Source of the DNA: an uncultured Blautia sp. | GTDB taxonomy: Bacteria > Bacillota > Clostridia > Lachnospirales > Lachnospiraceae | Direction: 5' to 3' | Assembly (NCBI GenBank): GCA_900539525.1 | Contig: UQCM01000063.1 | Location: forward strand, 1 to 16,179 | DNA: 16,179 nt | Shown: positions 6,515-14,446 of the stretch, piece by piece | How positions within the stretch are numbered: position 1 is the stretch's first letter | Layout: the number at the start of each line of letters is the position of its first letter | The notes under the pieces: generated by a model | The model's input: the letters and a program-made list of their open reading frames with translations, nothing else | Told to the model about the DNA's origin: nothing | Database searches by the model: none | Position numbers and translations under genes: made by a program

Positions 6515-6982
6515 ATGAAACGGTATGATAAGCTGATCTTTGTGAGTAACACTGACACCTGTCTCGGTCCTATGGCAAAGTTTATTATGAGAAGCAAATT
6601 TCTCCTGGAAGACCTGGAAATAGAGTCCAGGGGACGTGTGGTTCTATTTCCGGAACCTGTGAATCAGAAAGCCGAGGCGGTGATGATGAGTCACGGGATC
6701 ACCATGAAGACGCATGAGGCGACTCCGCTTCAGGATGCGGATTTTGGAGAGAGGACTCTGATTCTTGTGATGGATCCGGTTCTGAAAAGAAAGGTATGCG
6801 AAGAGCATACTTATGTAGAAAATGTTTTTCTGCTTACAGAGTATATCGGATGCATGGAAGAAATTGCGAACCCGCTGGGGAAAAATCTGGTGAATTACGG
6901 GGAATGCTATGAGACCCTGGAAAAAATGATTTCCCGGCTGGTGGTTATCCTGAATGAACAGGAACTGTTAAACGAACACTAA
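6515..6982 (+). CDS. Low-molecular-weight phosphatase homologue with lost catalytic residues (putative pseudoenzyme)
   Basis: The 155-residue protein has the overall pattern of low-molecular-weight protein-tyrosine/arginine phosphatases (YwlE family): a first strand LIFVSNTDTCLGPMA, a central SRG, and a C-terminal NPLGKNLVNYGECYETL. The active site is not preserved. In the P-loop CxxNxCRSPMA, the nucleophile Cys is Ser11, Asn is Asp14, the essential Arg is Leu17, and the next Ser is Gly18. The general acid Asp of the DP motif is Asn119. It should therefore not hydrolyse phosphate esters by the usual mechanism. The frame is intact with a good ribosome site (AGGAG 6502-6506), so it is probably expressed with a binding role. 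ATG 6515 is preferred over GTG 6506, which overlaps that site. In Bacillus subtilis ywlC and ywlE are also close neighbours. Confidence 0.75.
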   Translation: MKRYDKLIFVSNTDTCLGPMAKFIMRSKFLLEDLEIESRGRVVLFPEPVNQKAEAVMMSHGITMKTHEATPLQDADFGERTLILVMDPVLKRKVCEEHTYVENVFLLTEYIGCMEEIANPLGKNLVNYGECYETLEKMISRLVVILNEQELLNEH

Positions 6983-7006
6983 GAAAAAGAAAACGGAGGA
7001 AAAGAG

Positions 7007-7636
7007 ATGTCGAAAGTAATCGTAATGGATCATCCGCTGATCCAGCATAAAATAGGAATGATTCGAAGAAAGGAAGTAGGTTCCAAGGATTTCCGTCAGA
7101 TGATTGGCGAGATCGCCATGCTGATGTGCTATGAGGCAACCAGGGATCTGAAGCTCCAGGATGTAGAGATCGATACACCGATCTGTCATATGACGGCGAA
7201 AGAGCTTCAGGGAAAGAAGCTGGCAGTTGTGCCGATCCTGAGAGCGGGACTTGGCATGGTGGATGGGATGCTTGAGATGATTCCGGCGGCAAAGGTAGGG
7301 CATATCGGACTTTACCGTGACCCGGATACCCTGGAACCGGTGGAGTACTACTGTAAGCTTCCGGCAGATTCTTCCGAGCGTGAGGTTTTTGTAGTGGATC
7401 CCATGCTGGCTACGGGAGGCTCTTCCGTGGCAGCGATCCAGATGCTGAAGGATAAGGGAGTAAAGAGCATCCGGTTTATGTGCATTATCGCAGCACCGGA
7501 GGGTGTGAAGAAGATGCAGGAGATGCATCCGGATGTGGATATCTACATCGGTGCGCTTGACGATCACCTGAATGATCACGGCTATATTGTTCCGGGACTC
7601 GGAGATGCCGGAGACCGTATTTTCGGTACAAAGTAA
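7007..7636 (+). CDS. upp: Uracil phosphoribosyltransferase
   Basis: The 209-residue cytoplasmic salvage enzyme joins uracil to PRPP, giving UMP. Length and sequence are standard for the family. The PRPP-binding loop DPMLATGGSS lies at 131-140, and the C-terminal signature GYIVPGLGDAGDRIFGTK, which contacts uracil, is complete. ACGGAGG ends ten bases before ATG 7007. It follows the phosphatase homologue by 24 bases and precedes a dCMP deaminase, so a pyrimidine salvage pair sits at the end of the cwlD cluster. Confidence 0.97.
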   Translation: MSKVIVMDHPLIQHKIGMIRRKEVGSKDFRQMIGEIAMLMCYEATRDLKLQDVEIDTPICHMTAKELQGKKLAVVPILRAGLGMVDGMLEMIPAAKVGHIGLYRDPDTLEPVEYYCKLPADSSEREVFVVDPMLATGGSSVAAIQMLKDKGVKSIRFMCIIAAPEGVKKMQEMHPDVDIYIGALDDHLNDHGYIVPGLGDAGDRIFGTK

Positions 7637-7714
7637 AACAGGCAGCACCCTGAAGGTACCGGACAGTTATAAGAAAAATAGCAATGAAAGTCTCGGAAAG
7701 GAGAAGAGACCGGG

Positions 7715-8200
7715 ATGAGTGACAAAAGAGAGGGATATATCTCCTGGGATGAATATTTCATGGGAGTAGCGATGCTTTCCGCCATGCGTTCCAAGGATCC
7801 GCATACCCAGGTGGGAGCCTGTATCGTAAGCTCCGACAATAAGATCCTCTCCATGGGATACAATGGGTTCCCGATGGGATGCTCGGATGACGAGTTTCCC
7901 TGGGCGAGAGAGGGAGATGATTTCAACAATAAGTATTTCTATACTACCCACAGTGAGCTGAATGCGATCCTGAACTACCGGGGAGGCAGCCTGGAGGGAG
8001 CGAAGCTGTATGTATCTCTGTTCCCGTGTAATGAATGTGCAAAGGCGATCATCCAGGCGGGAATCAAGACCGTGGTATATGACTGTGATAAATATGCGGA
8101 CACACCATCCGTCCGCGCATCCAAGCGGATGATGGATGCAGCAGGTGTAAGATACTACCAGTATCAGCACACCGGACGGGAAATTGGATTAATATTGTAG
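7715..8200 (+). CDS. comEB: dCMP deaminase (ComEB-like)
   Basis: The 161-residue zinc enzyme converts dCMP to dUMP, feeding thymidylate synthesis. The zinc motif is visible as HSE at 79-81 (proton shuttle Glu81) and PCNEC at 104-108 (Cys105, Cys108). The dCMP deaminase family more often has HAE; Ser in the middle is tolerated. AAGGAG (7698-7703) lies 11 bases from the ATG, a little far, and is flanked by GTCTC/GAGAC, which could display it in a loop. The gene follows upp after 78 bases with no terminator between. It is the last gene before the repeat-filled interval. Confidence 0.9.
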   Translation: MSDKREGYISWDEYFMGVAMLSAMRSKDPHTQVGACIVSSDNKILSMGYNGFPMGCSDDEFPWAREGDDFNNKYFYTTHSELNAILNYRGGSLEGAKLYVSLFPCNECAKAIIQAGIKTVVYDCDKYADTPSVRASKRMMDAAGVRYYQYQHTGREIGLIL

Positions 8201-8249
8201 GAAAGCAGCAGATAAGATTTTATTCTATACGCACGTGTTTATATTTTAT

Positions 8250-8402
8250 GTAACTGTTCAGAGTCATGCAGATTTATAAATATTTGCCTTGGGGAGCTTG
8301 CTCACCGGAGGCAAATTTTATAAATCTATAGGGCGAGAGCCCTGCATGAGCAAAAGGAAAGCCTCGCAGAGGCGGTTTTGCGAATGGACTCTGAATAGTT
8401 AC
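8250..8402 (+). repeat. Full-length 153-bp palindromic element (MITE-like), GTAACTGTTCAGAGTC ends
   Basis: The ends GTAACTGTTCAGAGTC (8250-8265) and GACTCTGAATAGTTAC (8387-8402) are inverted repeats matching at 15 of 16 positions; the exception would be a G-U pair in RNA. Inside, CATGCAG/CTGCATG encloses a long hairpin (AGATTTATAAA... with ...TTTATAAATCT) and GGGC-GAGA-GCCC. Next, GCAAAA/TTTTGC encloses GCCTC-GCA-GAGGC. Nearly every base takes part in a branched fold. No frame in it looks coding. ATTTTA-like bases flank both ends, but I cannot define a target duplication. The size, ends and multiple copies fit a non-autonomous mobile element. Confidence 0.8.
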
Positions 8403-8478
8403 CATTTTACAAAAGATAAACGCGTGTACATTTTTCAGATATATGTGCACACGAATTTATACAGAAATAAAAATATCC

Positions 8479-8557
8479 GTAACTGTTCAGAGTTATTTGG
8501 ATTTATAAATACCTGCCGTGGGGAGCCTGCTCACCGGAGGCAGATGTTATCAGTTAC
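8479..8557 (+). repeat. 79-bp shortened copy of the palindromic element
   Basis: The first 67 bases align without gaps to the left part of the 8250 element, with nine differences. The right part is missing and the copy closes with CAGTTAC, the complement of its first seven bases. The central hairpin is kept: T-A at element positions 35 and 65 has become C-G, preserving the pair. It ends 26 bases before the phosphofructokinase start, so it is in that gene's leader or promoter region. Between the copies (8403-8478) is AT-rich sequence with CGTGT/ACACG arms but no promoter I can defend. Confidence 0.75.
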
Positions 8558-8583
8558 AATGATCTGAAGAATGGAGATAGAAA

Positions 8584-9810
8584 ATGGAAAGAAATCTGTT
8601 AGTTGTTCATGGCGGTGCTCCGACAGCTGTCATCAATGCGTCCCTGTACGGGGTAATAATGGAAACGCTTCTGCATGAGGAAATCACACATCTGTATGCA
8701 GCCATCGGCGGGAGCGGCGGGATCCTGAAGGAGAATTTTCTCGATCTGAAGGAAGTGCCGCAGGAGGAACTGGATTTATTGCTTCAGACACCCGGGTCGG
8801 CAATCGGAACAAGCAGGGATGCACTGGAGGAAGAGGATTATCTGCATATTGCGGAGGTGATTGAAAAATATCAGATCCGGTATGTATTATTCAACGGGGG
8901 AAATGGAAGCATGGATGCCTGCGGCAGGGTTTATCAGGCATGCCGCAGGAGAAAGCAGGAGGTATGTGTCGTGGGAATCCCCAAAACCATCGACAATGAT
9001 CTGGCAATCACCGACCATGCACCCGGATATGGCAGTGCGGCAAGATATCTTGCTGAAACAGTGCGTGACATCTGCCGGGATGTCCGGTCACTGCCGATCC
9101 ATGTCAGTGTGGTGGAAGCCATGGGACGAAACGTGGGATGGATCGCGGCAGCAGGTGCGCTGGCAGGCAGGGACGGAAATGGACCGGATCTGATCTACCT
9201 GCCGGAAAGCCCCTTTGATGAGGACAAATTTCTTGCGGATGTGAAAAGGATCTTTGACAAAAAGCGAGGAGTGGTAGTGGTAGTCAGTGAGGGGTTGAAG
9301 GGCGCTGACGGACAGCCCATTGTAGAACCGGCTTTTACTGTGGGACGTGCCGTGTATTATGGAGATGTAAGTGCCCATCTGGCGAATCGCATCATACAGA
9401 AGCTCGGGATCAAGGCCAGAAGTGAAAAGCCGGGCATTGCCGGACGCGCATCCTCTGCCTGTCAGAGCAGTGTTGACCGGGACGAGGCCGTGCTGATGGG
9501 GCGAGAGGCTGTGAAGGCGGCGATGGAAAGTGTCACCGGAGTGATGATCGGCATGGAGAGAGTCGAAGGAGACCTTGCAGGTGATGGAAATGGTGCCGGA
9601 GGAGAACGGGCGTGCCGTTATTCTATAAGACCTGTCAGGATTCCGATCGAAAAGGTTATGATGTATGAGAATAAGGTGCCGGACCGGTTTATCAATGAGG
9701 AAGGAAATCATGTGACGGAGGAGTTTATCGAGTGGTGCAGGCCGTTGCTGGGGGAGGAAAGGAAGGAGTTTTTCACGTTTAACAGAAACTCTGAGGTCCG
9801 GCCTCTGTAG
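8584..9810 (+). CDS. 6-phosphofructokinase, PfkA superfamily, mixed ATP/PPi signature
   Basis: The 408-residue cytoplasmic enzyme phosphorylates fructose 6-phosphate to the 1,6-bisphosphate in glycolysis. The catalytic PKTIDND (133-139) with base Asp137 and the substrate motif MGRNVGW (180-186) are intact. At the phosphate-donor site GGNGS (105-109), Gly108 is the ATP-type residue, whereas Lys134 is the residue of pyrophosphate-using enzymes. Asn107 replaces the usual Mg-binding Asp. The length, longer than the roughly 320 residues of E. coli PfkA, fits the PPi-type or atypical ATP clades. ATP as donor is my better guess because Gly at 108 leaves room for the nucleotide. GGAGA at 8573-8577 supports the start. 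It appears monocistronic, between repeat elements and a terminator. Confidence 0.92.
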   Translation: MERNLLVVHGGAPTAVINASLYGVIMETLLHEEITHLYAAIGGSGGILKENFLDLKEVPQEELDLLLQTPGSAIGTSRDALEEEDYLHIAEVIEKYQIRYVLFNGGNGSMDACGRVYQACRRRKQEVCVVGIPKTIDNDLAITDHAPGYGSAARYLAETVRDICRDVRSLPIHVSVVEAMGRNVGWIAAAGALAGRDGNGPDLIYLPESPFDEDKFLADVKRIFDKKRGVVVVVSEGLKGADGQPIVEPAFTVGRAVYYGDVSAHLANRIIQKLGIKARSEKPGIAGRASSACQSSVDRDEAVLMGREAVKAAMESVTGVMIGMERVEGDLAGDGNGAGGERACRYSIRPVRIPIEKVMMYENKVPDRFINEEGNHVTEEFIEWCRPLLGEERKEFFTFNRNSEVRPL

Positions 9811-9913
9811 ATGGAGAATAAATAAGCATAAGATAAGTTTTGTCTTACGGTGGACGTTGTCAAGAGAGCTTCTGGTTATGATTTCTCTTATGAAAAATTT
9901 AAGTGGTGTATGG

Positions 9914-9949
9914 AAAACTCCTATGTTAGAATGAGGCATAGGAGTTTTT
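9914..9949 (+). terminator. Rho-independent terminator after phosphofructokinase
   Basis: AAAACTCCTATG (9914-9925) pairs perfectly with CATAGGAGTTTT (9937-9948) around an 11-base loop, and a T-run closes it. The A-rich left arm would also allow termination from the other strand. TGTTAGAAT (9924-9932), within the hairpin, resembles an extended -10 and could start the MoxR operon, but no -35 supports it. Confidence 0.85.
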
Positions 9950-9983
9950 CATATGTCAGATTTTGTTATCAGGGGGAACAGGT

Positions 9984-10931
9984 ATGTACGCAGATAAGGC
10001 GAGGTTGATTATAGAGGAAGTGAAGCGTGCGGTGATCGGTAAAGATGACTGTGTGTATAAGCTGATGATGGCGGTACTGGCGGGGGGACATGTTCTGCTG
10101 GAGGATATTCCGGGTGTGGGGAAGACGACGATGGCTCTGGCATTTGCAAAAGCGTGCGGGCTGAGGCAGAACCGTGTGCAGTTTACCCCGGATGTACTTC
10201 CTTCGGATATCACAGGATTTTCGATCTACCGGAAGGAGACAGGGACTTTCCGGTATCAGGAGGGAGCGGCGATGTGCAATCTCCTGCTGGCGGATGAGAT
10301 CAACCGGACCTCTCCGAAGACCCAGTCAGCACTTCTGGAGGTGATGGAGGAGGGAACGGTGACGGTGGACGGGATGACCAGGGAGGTGCCAAAGCCCTTT
10401 ACGGTAATCGCGACGCAGAATCCTGTGGGATCGGCGGGAACCCAGATGCTGCCGGAGTCTCAGCTGGACCGGTTTCTGATCTGTATGTCAATGGGATATC
10501 CGGATGCAGCGGATGAGATGGCGATCCTGAAGGGGAGAGAGGCCGGAAATCCCATCGAAGGCATTGTTCCGGTGATCCGGGCGGAGGAGCTGCTAATGAT
10601 GCAGAAGGAGGCCGGGCAGGTGTTTGTTCATGACAGGGTCTACAGCTATATGGTGGCGCTGGCTGCGGCTACCAGGGAGCATCCGATGCTGGAGCTGGGC
10701 ATGAGTCCCAGAGGGACGCTGTCACTTGCGAAGATGGCGAGGGCTGCGGCGTATCTGGACGGGCGTACGTATGTGACTCCCGGTGATGTGGTGTTTGTGT
10801 TTCGGGATGTGGCTCTGCACAGGATCCGCCTAAGCTCCCGGGCAAGAGTGAGCCGTGTGACAGCGGAGGCGGTGGCAGAGGATATTCTCGAGAAGGTGCC
10901 GAAGCCCACGCCGAAGAGGAAACAGGTATGA
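9984..10931 (+). CDS. MoxR-family AAA+ ATPase
   Basis: The 315-residue cytoplasmic ATPase is presumed to act as a chaperone for assembly or activation of the proteins encoded next to it. Walker A is GVGKTT (44-49) and Walker B LLLADE (100-105). The sensor region ATQNPVGSAGTQMLPESQLD and the C-terminal lid with SPRGTLSLAKMA are typical of MoxR. The start is ATG 9984, preceded by AGGGGG (9971-9976); an in-frame TTG at 9963 is upstream of that site. The stop overlaps the next start by four bases (ATGA), implying translational coupling with the DUF58 gene. The client is unknown; the context suggests envelope work. Confidence 0.93.
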   Translation: MYADKARLIIEEVKRAVIGKDDCVYKLMMAVLAGGHVLLEDIPGVGKTTMALAFAKACGLRQNRVQFTPDVLPSDITGFSIYRKETGTFRYQEGAAMCNLLLADEINRTSPKTQSALLEVMEEGTVTVDGMTREVPKPFTVIATQNPVGSAGTQMLPESQLDRFLICMSMGYPDAADEMAILKGREAGNPIEGIVPVIRAEELLMMQKEAGQVFVHDRVYSYMVALAAATREHPMLELGMSPRGTLSLAKMARAAAYLDGRTYVTPGDVVFVFRDVALHRIRLSSRARVSRVTAEAVAEDILEKVPKPTPKRKQV

Positions 10932-12031
10932 GGAATGTCGTTTACTATCTTGTGATTGTTCTGGTGACCGTCTATGTGGAGATCATGTACCGGGAGTTCT
11001 GCGGGATTACCCTTCTGTCCTTTGAACTTCTGCTGTTTGCTGCGATGCTTGTAATGTCACGGTATTTCAGGAGAATGGTTTCTGCGGGACTTTCGGTGAG
11101 GCTTCCGGCGGCAGGGAAGGATGAGGAGATCAGAGTCAGTCTTACTATCAGGAACAGGGGATTTCTTCCGGTAACAAAGCTGCGGTTTTGGATCGCTGCT
11201 GAGAATCTGTCCACATCCCGGCGGGTGAAGCTGCCTGTGACGGGGAGTGTGGCGGCACGCAGGGAGGAGAGGGTGATGTGCAGCGCCTATGGAGATTTCT
11301 GCGGCAGATATCGTTTCTTTGTGGAAAAAGCCAGAGTTTGTGATTATCTGGGGCTGTTTTCGTGGAAAATTCCGTGTGTGGAAGAGACGTATGTGGATGT
11401 GCTTCCGGGATTTTATGAGATGGAGATACGGGTGAGTGAACGGACCCGGAATTTTCCGGTGGACGGGGAGGAATATGATCCCCACAGGAGCGGAGATGAT
11501 CCGTCGGAGATTTTCCAGATCCGGGAATTTCGTGACGGGGATACGCTGCAGAGGGTTCACTGGAAGCTGAGTGCGAAGGCGGATGAACTGATGACGAAGG
11601 AGCTGGGAAGACCGGTCGGGTATCGTGTTCTGGTGCTGGTGGATCTGTATATGGATCCGGATGCGAAGGAAAGCGCAGAGAGGATGGATATGGTGATGGA
11701 GCTTACCGCGGCGCTGTCCTTTTCGCTTCAGCGGACAGGTGTGCAGCATCTGGTGGTCTGGTATGATGAGAAGCAGGGCATTCTGTGCAGGATGCCGGTC
11801 AGCAGGGAGGAGCAGGTCTATGAGATGACAGACCGGCTTCTGGGAGCGGGAACCGGTACAAAGCGCACAGATCTGTGGGAGGATTACCGGGAGATGTATC
11901 CGGGGGAAGGCTTCAGTACAGTTTTGCGTCTGGATACAAAGCCCGGGCTTTCTGTCAATGACAGGAAGGAGACAGTGTTCGATACGGGCCGTCCGAAAGA
12001 GCAGATTTCGGGCTTTCTGCTGGAAGTATGA
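10928..12031 (+). CDS. DUF58 domain membrane protein
   Basis: The 367-residue protein has two N-terminal membrane segments (about 3-20 and 27-45), a beta-rich middle and a DUF58 domain. The family signature is clear at about 184-218: DPHRSGDD, IREFRDGD and VHWKLSAK. DUF58 proteins have a von Willebrand A-like fold and regularly sit beside MoxR ATPases; their biochemical role is not established. The four-base overlap with the MoxR gene argues that the two are made together. The transglutaminase gene follows after 95 bases containing nothing notable. Confidence 0.9.
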   Translation: MRNVVYYLVIVLVTVYVEIMYREFCGITLLSFELLLFAAMLVMSRYFRRMVSAGLSVRLPAAGKDEEIRVSLTIRNRGFLPVTKLRFWIAAENLSTSRRVKLPVTGSVAARREERVMCSAYGDFCGRYRFFVEKARVCDYLGLFSWKIPCVEETYVDVLPGFYEMEIRVSERTRNFPVDGEEYDPHRSGDDPSEIFQIREFRDGDTLQRVHWKLSAKADELMTKELGRPVGYRVLVLVDLYMDPDAKESAERMDMVMELTAALSFSLQRTGVQHLVVWYDEKQGILCRMPVSREEQVYEMTDRLLGAGTGTKRTDLWEDYREMYPGEGFSTVLRLDTKPGLSVNDRKETVFDTGRPKEQISGFLLEV

Positions 12032-12126
12032 TGTGGATGTCGGGGACAACAGGTCATGCGTTTATCAAGAGGATGCAGTGAAGCAAAGACGTGTGTATCT
12101 GACGTGTGGACCGGAAGAGGTGAAAA

Positions 12127-14385
12127 ATGAGAGGAAAAGCGACAGGAATCGAGCTGCTGCAGCAGGAGGCAGAGAGAAAACCGCGTGTGTCCGGACTGGG
12201 AAGCCTGATCATGCTGGTGTATTTCTATCTGGGTGTTTATGGGTGTGTGTTCAGCTTTCTTGGGGTGTTTGAGGTGCCCTGCGACCGCGTGAAGCTGTGT
12301 GCCGTGATCTTTGCCTTTGGCATATGCTTTTTTCTGATCAGCCGCATGGGGAAATATGGAAAGTATGCAGTACTGGTGATGCTTCTGGTTTACGGTGTGG
12401 CGGTTTTCTGGAATCTGAAGCTGCTGAGATCGGGCGGTGAAGTTCTTTTTGAGGCTGTCCGCCGGATGATCCTGCTCTATCAGAATGATACAGATATCGG
12501 CAGGGTGGATCTGGTGTATGGCATGCAGATTCTGTATGCTCTGCTTGCGGTTCTTTTTCCGTGGTCCGGCATTCTGTTTTACTGGTTTGTGGTACGCGGG
12601 GGAAGAATGTTTGTGACCATCAGCGAGGCTGTCGTTTTCAGTGCGGCCCTGGCTGTGGGTCAGGTGCCGGATTTCGTTCCTCTTGCCATGATGGCAGGAT
12701 GCTTTGCCGGTGCCTGCGCCGCAGGCGGTCTGGAGGAGATCCGGGGGCAGAGAGCAGGTGCCCTGCTTCTGCTGGCTGCAGTGATGGTGCTTTTGCTGGC
12801 TGCCGGAAATGCATTTCTTGCACCGGTGCTTGCGCCGTGGTTCGCGGATAAGGATGAAATCAAGGTACAGGTTCAGGAAAGCTCCATGATCCGGAGGACG
12901 CAGCACTGGCTGGAACAGTGGGAAGGTCCCTGGGGAACCGTTGGTATTGGAACCGGTGAGCTTGGAAATACAGAGTTTCTAAAGCATACAGAGGAAGTGG
13001 TCCTGCAGGTAACGGTACCGGATAAGCCTGAGGAAACCGTATATCTGCGGTGCTATACGGGCGCTGATTACACCGGGACGGAGTGGAAGGAAAGAGAGGA
13101 CAGCCTGGATGCGCAGATGCAGGCAGAGTATTTTTCCAGGTTTCGCCGTGTGGCACGGGATATGGGATATCCTGATCCCTATCATATGGAGATCAGGATG
13201 GAAGAACATGCCGGGGCATATGCTTATCAGCCGTATTTTTCCGTGTTTTATGGGGAGAAGGAAGGAGTGCTTGCCTATGACTACTATCCGACAGCCATGG
13301 TGGGGGAATGGTATTGGGGCGATTTGCTCGCGGTTGAATGGATGGATCCTGCAGAAGTATACTGGGACAGTCTGGTTTCGGACGGTCAGTGGGCAGACCT
13401 GCCGGAAAAACAGGAAGCATATCATCGGTTTGCGTATGAAAATTATTGTTTCTATCCGGAGGAGCGCCTGCAGCGTCTGAAGGCGCTTTGTGATGCCAAT
13501 ACGCAGCAGACTGTACAGGAGATCAGGGACTTTATTGTGAGCTATCTGAAAAGGAATGCTTCCTACAATCTGAATGTGGGCAGGTTTCCTTCAGGTGAGG
13601 AATTTACGGAATATTTTCTGTTTGAGAAGCATCAGGGCTACTGTGTGCATTTTGCCACGGCTGCGACACTGATGTTCCGGATGTACGGGCTTCCTGCCAG
13701 ATACGTCACAGGGTATGTGGCTCCAGCAAAGAGCTTCCGTAAAAAAGGACATCAGTATGTGGCAAAGGTAAAGGATACGAGAGCCCATGCCTGGGCGGAA
13801 ATCTATATTGATGGACAGGGCTGGGTGCCGGTGGAGGCTACTCCGGGCTATGCAGAGACAGCAGGGAACCAGGAAACAGAATTACAGAACCTGACGGAGG
13901 AAAACAGACAGGAAGAGTCTGCAGTGATGACGGAGCGGCAGAGGGAAACACAGGAACCGTCAGAACAGGATTTCGGAAAGAAGCTCCCAAAAGCTGCTCT
14001 GTGGATACTTCCGTTACTGATGTTCACAGCAGTCGCACTCTTTGTCAGAAGGCGGCGGATCATTAAGAGCAGGTGTGGAAAGGACGTAAAAGAAATCTTT
14101 TATGATGTGTGCCGTGTTATGGAATTTGCAGGATTTTCCGAGAAGGCCGATTGTCAGGAGGCAGCATTTCCTGAACAGGCGGTCCTGAGGTTTCCCTGGC
14201 TGAACCGGGAGGACTTTGCACATCTGATCGACCTGGCGGTGCGGGCGAATTTTGATCAGATACCGATGACAGAGGAGGAGAGGCAGTTTGCCCGGAGCAT
14301 GTACCGTGAAATCTGCCAGAAGATATACGGAGAGCTTTCCGGTGTACGAAAGCTGATTTTCCGGTTCTGGTTTTGTGTCCCCTGA
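12127..14385 (+). CDS. Membrane transglutaminase-like protein (TgpA type)
   Basis: The 752-residue protein has about six or seven membrane segments in its first 230 residues, a large extracellular part with a transglutaminase core, one more membrane segment (about 622-641) and a cytoplasmic tail of about 110 residues. The core shows Cys506 in GYCVHFATA and His554 in AHAWAEIYI. The third triad position is Glu570 (VEATPG) where many relatives have Asp. This plan matches TgpA-like proteins encoded with MoxR and DUF58. The operon probably acts on cell-surface protein or peptide crosslinks, but the substrate is unknown. GAAGAGGTG precedes the ATG. The stop is about 60 bases from the tail end of the decayed sensor gene on the other strand, with no strong terminator between. 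Confidence 0.9.
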   Translation: MRGKATGIELLQQEAERKPRVSGLGSLIMLVYFYLGVYGCVFSFLGVFEVPCDRVKLCAVIFAFGICFFLISRMGKYGKYAVLVMLLVYGVAVFWNLKLLRSGGEVLFEAVRRMILLYQNDTDIGRVDLVYGMQILYALLAVLFPWSGILFYWFVVRGGRMFVTISEAVVFSAALAVGQVPDFVPLAMMAGCFAGACAAGGLEEIRGQRAGALLLLAAVMVLLLAAGNAFLAPVLAPWFADKDEIKVQVQESSMIRRTQHWLEQWEGPWGTVGIGTGELGNTEFLKHTEEVVLQVTVPDKPEETVYLRCYTGADYTGTEWKEREDSLDAQMQAEYFSRFRRVARDMGYPDPYHMEIRMEEHAGAYAYQPYFSVFYGEKEGVLAYDYYPTAMVGEWYWGDLLAVEWMDPAEVYWDSLVSDGQWADLPEKQEAYHRFAYENYCFYPEERLQRLKALCDANTQQTVQEIRDFIVSYLKRNASYNLNVGRFPSGEEFTEYFLFEKHQGYCVHFATAATLMFRMYGLPARYVTGYVAPAKSFRKKGHQYVAKVKDTRAHAWAEIYIDGQGWVPVEATPGYAETAGNQETELQNLTEENRQEESAVMTERQRETQEPSEQDFGKKLPKAALWILPLLMFTAVALFVRRRRIIKSRCGKDVKEIFYDVCRVMEFAGFSEKADCQEAAFPEQAVLRFPWLNREDFAHLIDLAVRANFDQIPMTEEERQFARSMYREICQKIYGELSGVRKLIFRFWFCVP

Positions 14386-14446
14386 GTATGGCGTTTTTAA
14401 CATACCTTTGCAGGAATACCCTCTCCTCCACAGGTGATGGGATGAA

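Noticed and set aside
8289..8567. Open frame of 92 codons across the intergenic repeats
   Set aside because: It runs through both palindromic elements and the spacer between them, has no ribosome site and repeats the element's sequence; it is incidental.
9857..9882. TTGTCA and TATGAT as a promoter for the MoxR operon
   Set aside because: The spacer is only 14 bases, too short for a normal sigma-A promoter.
11057..12906. Long minus-strand frames opposite the DUF58 and transglutaminase genes
   Set aside because: They are histidine/proline/arginine-rich mirror frames of GC-rich coding DNA, without start signals or recognisable motifs.
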